A program made the translations under genes and the position numbers. Shown here one piece after another: positions 23,501-27,200 of a stretch of 27,200 nucleotides of DNA. The stretch covers positions 1 through 27,200 of the forward strand of contig DGHL01000030.1 of the NCBI GenBank assembly GCA_002392645.1, given 5' to 3'. How positions within the stretch are numbered: the stretch's first letter is position 1; each line of letters begins with the position of its first letter. The notes under the pieces were generated by a model that saw only the letters and a list, made by a program, of their open reading frames with translations, had not been told where the DNA came from and did no database searches. The stretch is from Prevotellaceae bacterium UBA3849 (lineage in GTDB: Bacteria; Bacteroidota; Bacteroidia; Bacteroidales; Bacteroidaceae).

Positions 23501-23604
23501 CAGGTGCAAAGATACTACTTTATTTTTATATATATCGTTTTTTTACAATAAAATATCTTTATTTTCCATTATTTATATCGATTTTATCCTTACCTTTGCA
23601 CCTG
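23501..23604. promoter_or_regulatory. Divergent promoter region with matched inverted 14-bp cores
   Basis: CAGGTGCAAAGATA (23501-23514) and TACCTTTGCACCTG (23591-23604) form a 13/14 inverted repeat. Each contains the -7 box of its own promoter (TATCTTTG on minus, TACCTTTG on plus) and the same GCACCTG just downstream. Between them lies a very AT-rich stretch with TATATCG repeated directly at 23531-23537 and 23574-23580, 43 bp apart. Neither promoter has a clear TTTG, as expected for activator-dependent promoters. Confidence 0.6.
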
Positions 23605-23677
23605 ACACAAGAATATGCAATTATAATGAAGAAAAAATTCCTGATATAATAAAAAGCATCAAACCGAATCAACAGCA

Positions 23678-26155
23678 ATGAAAAAACTAATCCTTTTTGT
23701 TTCAACAACCTTCATAGCACTTTCAATGAGTGCACAGACAATCGTAAATGGAGGACAATTCAAAGATCGCATCCTTCCGATGCAAGGCTCTGTCACCAAG
23801 TCTGCAGAACAAGCCATCTGGGGACAGGAAGGTGTGCAAGGCAGATTTCTTGACAATGGTGCGGAACCAGCCTCTACCACTGACGGCAAACCGACATTGT
23901 CATATTGGGGAGGAAATATCATGAAGGATGCAAACGACATTTACCATATGTATCTCGCAGGATGGGATGCTACTCAAAGAGCACACAGTTACTGGTCAAA
24001 TTCAGATATCTATCATCTCACCTCAACAAGTCCTCAGGGACCTTTCAATCTAACAGAGAACTATAACATCGGTGCCGGACACAATCCAACAGTGTTTCAG
24101 GCAGCAGACGGGACTTATGTGCTTTATGCTCTGATAAGCAACACAACAGCTTATAGATACACATCTAAAACACTTGGTGACTCGTGGGGCGCTAAGGAAC
24201 TGATGCCCACCAACCTTCGTGACAGGGCACTATCAACGGGAACCGCCCAGTCATATTCAAACTGGACCTTCTCACAGCGTCCTGATGGTTCTATTTACTG
24301 TATGGATCGTGGTGGTGCTATGTGGATAAGCGAGACGGGACTTTCAGATTTTGAAGAGGTCAGCGACAAGTCTGCATACCCTGGTGGATACCAACGTTAC
24401 TATGAGGATCCTGTAGTGTGGAAGGATGAGTTCCAATACCACATGATTGTAAACCATTGGAACAACAAGATTGCATACTACAGCCGTTCAAAGGATGGAT
24501 TCCACTGGATTAGTGAGACTGGTACAGCATACGATCCCACTGTTGCTATTCACGAGGATGGGACACAGGAGAAATGGGATAAATTTGAGCGTCCACGTGT
24601 ATATCAGGATCAGTATGGACGTGCCACACATCTCAATATGGCTGTAATCGACTCTGACAAGGGACAAGACCTTGCTGGGGACATTCATAGTTCAAAGAAT
24701 ATCGTGATGCCTCTCAATCCGGGCATGAGAATGGAGGTTCTTAATGAGGAGAAGATCACCACAGCAACGGTGGCTATACGCGTGAAAATATATAAGGAAG
24801 ATGGCTTTGAACCTGCCTCTGCTCTCAACATTGGGTCACTCCGTTTTGGTTCTCATGGCACAGTGAACGCTGGTGGCGGAGCATCAGTCACCTCACACGA
24901 GACAGATGGCAATGCCAATCTCATTCTAACATTTAATGGTGCATCTTCAGGACTCACAGCCGATGAATTTGCTCCAAAGATTATCGGTCAATACACAGAC
25001 GGCAAGATGTGCTATGGCTATGCACGCCTCTCATACATTGACTACGAACCTGCATATCTATCGCCTATTCTTCCGACTATCAACAACGAGAGTAAGCCAA
25101 CGAGTATAAAGGTTAAAAACTATGGACTAAAAACATCACGTGAAGGTGCTGTAATAAAGGTTCTCACAAACAATGGTGCGATTATTGCTACAGGCACTGT
25201 GCCTGCCACTGACAAATACGCCACAGTTGATGTTCCTCTTACAGCGGTTTCGAGGATTCCTGCAGGTAGCACTGCACTTAAAGTGACAGTTTGCGAGGAC
25301 GGTGTCGTCACCGACACTCATACCCTTCAGCTCACCGATGCCGTAGCAGCACAGCAGAAACTCCAAATGGTGATATCAGAAGCCGAAGCACTCTATGGCA
25401 ATGCCAACTACAAGGAAGGCGGGGAAGACCTAATGTCAGCTATAACAAACGCAAAGTCACACCTTAACAGTTTCTGCATACCAGAACTGACAGAGGCTAA
25501 TAGTACGCTTAGCGCAGCTGTTAACACATTCAAGTTCTCCAATGCAACAATCCTTAATCCTGTCAGCATCACTATTGTGAATGCAGACATGAGTAGCCTT
25601 GAGGGTTGGGAGATACTTAATGCAGAGAGTAAAGGCTTTCATATCAACTCTTCAAATAATCACGACTACAATGCTCTCGGGCGCAATCCGTTCATGGAGG
25701 CATACAATGGCGGTGGCATAACAAATCCTAACTACGCTCAGCAAACATTCAAGGACATGCCCGCAGGCAAGTACGTCTTCTCGGCGGATGTCATTGCACA
25801 GAGGGGTACTGGCGGATGCACGGGCATTGTCATCTTTGCGAACAACAACACAACAGATTGCTCTTCAACTCAGAAAAATCATTCAGAGAACTATATTGTA
25901 GAATTTACTCTTACAGAGAAAGCAGACATAACCGTCGGTCTTAAAGTTCTCGCAGGAAGCAATGCCACATGGGTAGGTTTCGACAATGCGGAATTAAAGT
26001 ATTATGGTGATACACAGAATCCGACTTCCATTAAAAATATCGATACAGAACAAGCAAAGACAAATAGTTGTATATTCTCCGTTTCCGGCCAGAGGCTTCG
26101 TACTCTTCAGAAAGGAATAAACATTGTCAACGGAAGAAAAGTATTGGTTTACTAA
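23678..26155 (+). CDS. Large secreted beta-propeller glycosidase-like protein with CBM-like domain and T9SS-like tail
   Basis: An 825-residue exported protein with a signal peptide ending near LSMSAQ. Residues ~20-370 look like a five-bladed beta-propeller glycosidase (GH43/GH117-like clan). They contain repeated Asp/His-rich blade motifs such as SYWGGNIMKDANDIYHMY, GAGHNPTVFQAADGTYVLY, YYEDPVVWKDEFQYHMIVNH and FERPRVYQDQYGRATHLNMA. After a beta-rich linker and an Ig-like segment, residues ~565-640 are a helical FIVAR-like region. Residues ~650-785 resemble a jelly-roll carbohydrate-binding module. The tail (SIKNIDTEQ then IFSVSGQRLRTLQKGINIV) matches the Bacteroidota type IX secretion C-terminal signal. 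The exact GH family and substrate are not certain. The next gene begins 18 nt downstream. Confidence 0.88.
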   Translation: MKKLILFVSTTFIALSMSAQTIVNGGQFKDRILPMQGSVTKSAEQAIWGQEGVQGRFLDNGAEPASTTDGKPTLSYWGGNIMKDANDIYHMYLAGWDATQRAHSYWSNSDIYHLTSTSPQGPFNLTENYNIGAGHNPTVFQAADGTYVLYALISNTTAYRYTSKTLGDSWGAKELMPTNLRDRALSTGTAQSYSNWTFSQRPDGSIYCMDRGGAMWISETGLSDFEEVSDKSAYPGGYQRYYEDPVVWKDEFQYHMIVNHWNNKIAYYSRSKDGFHWISETGTAYDPTVAIHEDGTQEKWDKFERPRVYQDQYGRATHLNMAVIDSDKGQDLAGDIHSSKNIVMPLNPGMRMEVLNEEKITTATVAIRVKIYKEDGFEPASALNIGSLRFGSHGTVNAGGGASVTSHETDGNANLILTFNGASSGLTADEFAPKIIGQYTDGKMCYGYARLSYIDYEPAYLSPILPTINNESKPTSIKVKNYGLKTSREGAVIKVLTNNGAIIATGTVPATDKYATVDVPLTAVSRIPAGSTALKVTVCEDGVVTDTHTLQLTDAVAAQQKLQMVISEAEALYGNANYKEGGEDLMSAITNAKSHLNSFCIPELTEANSTLSAAVNTFKFSNATILNPVSITIVNADMSSLEGWEILNAESKGFHINSSNNHDYNALGRNPFMEAYNGGGITNPNYAQQTFKDMPAGKYVFSADVIAQRGTGGCTGIVIFANNNTTDCSSTQKNHSENYIVEFTLTEKADITVGLKVLAGSNATWVGFDNAELKYYGDTQNPTSIKNIDTEQAKTNSCIFSVSGQRLRTLQKGINIVNGRKVLVY

Positions 26156-26173
26156 GTTTACGCGTATTTAATA

Positions 26174-27200
26174 ATGAGAAAAACAATTGCTTACATTATA
26201 GCAGCACTTTTTTCCCTGACTTTGCAAGCAGAGAATGTCAAAGTGCTCTTTATAGGTGACTCTGTCACTGATGGAGGATGGGGAAACTGCGCAGGACATT
26301 CCACGCCTTCTGACCAACGCAACCAATGGGACCAGAACCATATCTTTGGTCATAGTTACATGATGCTGTGTGCTGCACATTTTCAGAGCAAATTGCCTGA
26401 ATATGAGTACGAATTCCTGAATCGGGGTATCAGCGGTGATGACCTCACAAGGCTTGAGACACGATGGACGGAGGATGTCATCAAGATAAACCCTGACGTC
26501 CTGTCTGTGTTGATAGGAACGAATGACGTGCATTATTATTTGGAAAACAAGGAATCGGATTTTGACTTCGCTGGTTGGGAACAGCGCTATCGTAACCTGC
26601 TTGACCAGGCTCGCAGCTCTAATCCGAAGATAAGGTTTGTGTTGGGCACGCCTTTCGTTGCCAAGGTAGGAAAAATAGGAACGGATAAAGACTACGCATT
26701 GCGTGATAGCCTGATTCATCGACTGTCGGGCATTGTTGCCACAATAGCCAAAGACTATGATGCCGTGCTCCTGCGCTATGACGAACTGTTTGCAGCACAA
26801 AAGAAGGAGCACCCGCTTGTATCAATGAAGCAATGGATATGGGACGGCATACATCCTACTGCAGCAGGTCACAGACTGATGGCTGATCTTTGGATTAATC
26901 AATGCACCCGCTTGATACGTACTGACAACCGTAAGACTATCAGCGTTACACCAGAAGAACTTGAGAAGTGTCCTGAGGGTCCTTATCAGGCTAACTGGCA
27001 GTCGGTGGCTGAGCATTACCAAACTCCTCAGTGGTTCAAGGATGCCAAGTTCGGCATATTCATTCATTGGGGAGTGTATAGCGTTCCTGCCGCAGGTAGT
27101 GAGTGGTACCCCAAGCACATGTATAACGGTCTCAGTGCCGCACATCGGGAGAAATGGGGCGACCAGAAGACCTTTGGCTACAAGGACTTCATTCCTATGT
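26174..27200 (+). CDS. SGNH/GDSL esterase fused to GH29 alpha-L-fucosidase (partial, continues past window)
   Basis: A reading frame opens at ATG 26174 and stays open to the last base (342 codons). A signal peptide-like start is followed by an SGNH hydrolase domain: GDS with nucleophile Ser30, the oxyanion Gly/Asn in NRGISGDD and GTND (115-118), and the Asp224/His227 pair in DGIHPTAAGH. From ~287 the protein continues without interruption into WFKDAKFGIFIHWGVYS and SEWYPKHMY, the N-terminal signature of GH29 fucosidases. The fucosidase nucleophile and acid/base lie beyond the window. The likely role is deacetylation plus removal of alpha-L-fucose from host or plant glycans. It is 18 nt after the beta-propeller gene, in one operon under the AraC regulator. 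Confidence 0.9.
   Translation, partial: MRKTIAYIIAALFSLTLQAENVKVLFIGDSVTDGGWGNCAGHSTPSDQRNQWDQNHIFGHSYMMLCAAHFQSKLPEYEYEFLNRGISGDDLTRLETRWTEDVIKINPDVLSVLIGTNDVHYYLENKESDFDFAGWEQRYRNLLDQARSSNPKIRFVLGTPFVAKVGKIGTDKDYALRDSLIHRLSGIVATIAKDYDAVLLRYDELFAAQKKEHPLVSMKQWIWDGIHPTAAGHRLMADLWINQCTRLIRTDNRKTISVTPEELEKCPEGPYQANWQSVAEHYQTPQWFKDAKFGIFIHWGVYSVPAAGSEWYPKHMYNGLSAAHREKWGDQKTFGYKDFIPM

Overview
The window is chromosome from a member of the Bacteroidota, most likely Prevotella or a close relative. Evidence: many start sites are preceded by the Bacteroidota promoter pair (TTTG, about 20 nt, then TAnnTTTG), Shine-Dalgarno sites are almost absent, several gene families are typical of the group (DUF3822 next to rsmD, five-fold beta-flower protein, DUF4923), and a secreted glycosidase carries a type IX secretion-like tail. 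Species cannot be fixed from sequence reading alone.

Positions 1-18357 are mostly housekeeping. A plus-strand run holds trkA-trkH (potassium uptake), a secreted endonuclease/exonuclease/phosphatase protein, an RsmF-like rRNA methylase and mnmA. Next come minus-strand genes for a small DUF4923 protein and rsmA, then plus-strand genes for a membrane flippase-like protein, a beta-flower protein, DUF3822-rsmD, dnaG, a low-complexity secreted protein, a glutathione-peroxidase-fold protein with trxB, a GH105/GH88 hydrolase and tRNA-Leu(CAA). Many junctions are 1-4 nt overlaps or tiny gaps, and most transcription units end in clear hairpin terminators.

Positions 18358-22631 look accessory. Just past the tRNA, on the minus strand, lie a DpnI-like endonuclease (all active-site and zinc ligand positions of DpnI kept) and a beta-class adenine methyltransferase of the DpnA (M2.DpnII) type. 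In pneumococcus these belong to mutually exclusive cassettes, because DpnI cuts GATC only when methylated. Their 91-bp junction holds four GATC sites within 61 bp, in a window where GATC is otherwise rare by hand count. This is the most interesting system seen here. It is followed by an AAA_14/DUF4143 ATPase behind a triple operator-like repeat, then about 900 bp without convincing genes but with a pseudoknot-capable inverted-repeat element and a 22-nt tandem repeat with a 17-bp hairpin.

Positions 22632-27200 form a carbohydrate locus: an AraC-family regulator diverges from a large secreted beta-propeller glycosidase, followed by an SGNH-esterase/GH29 alpha-L-fucosidase fusion that runs off the window. 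The divergent promoters carry matching inverted 14-bp core elements. The genes plausibly act together on fucosylated, acetylated glycans.

Other points: the glutathione peroxidase homologue has lost three of the four catalytic tetrad residues, and the start codon of mnmA lies inside a repeat.
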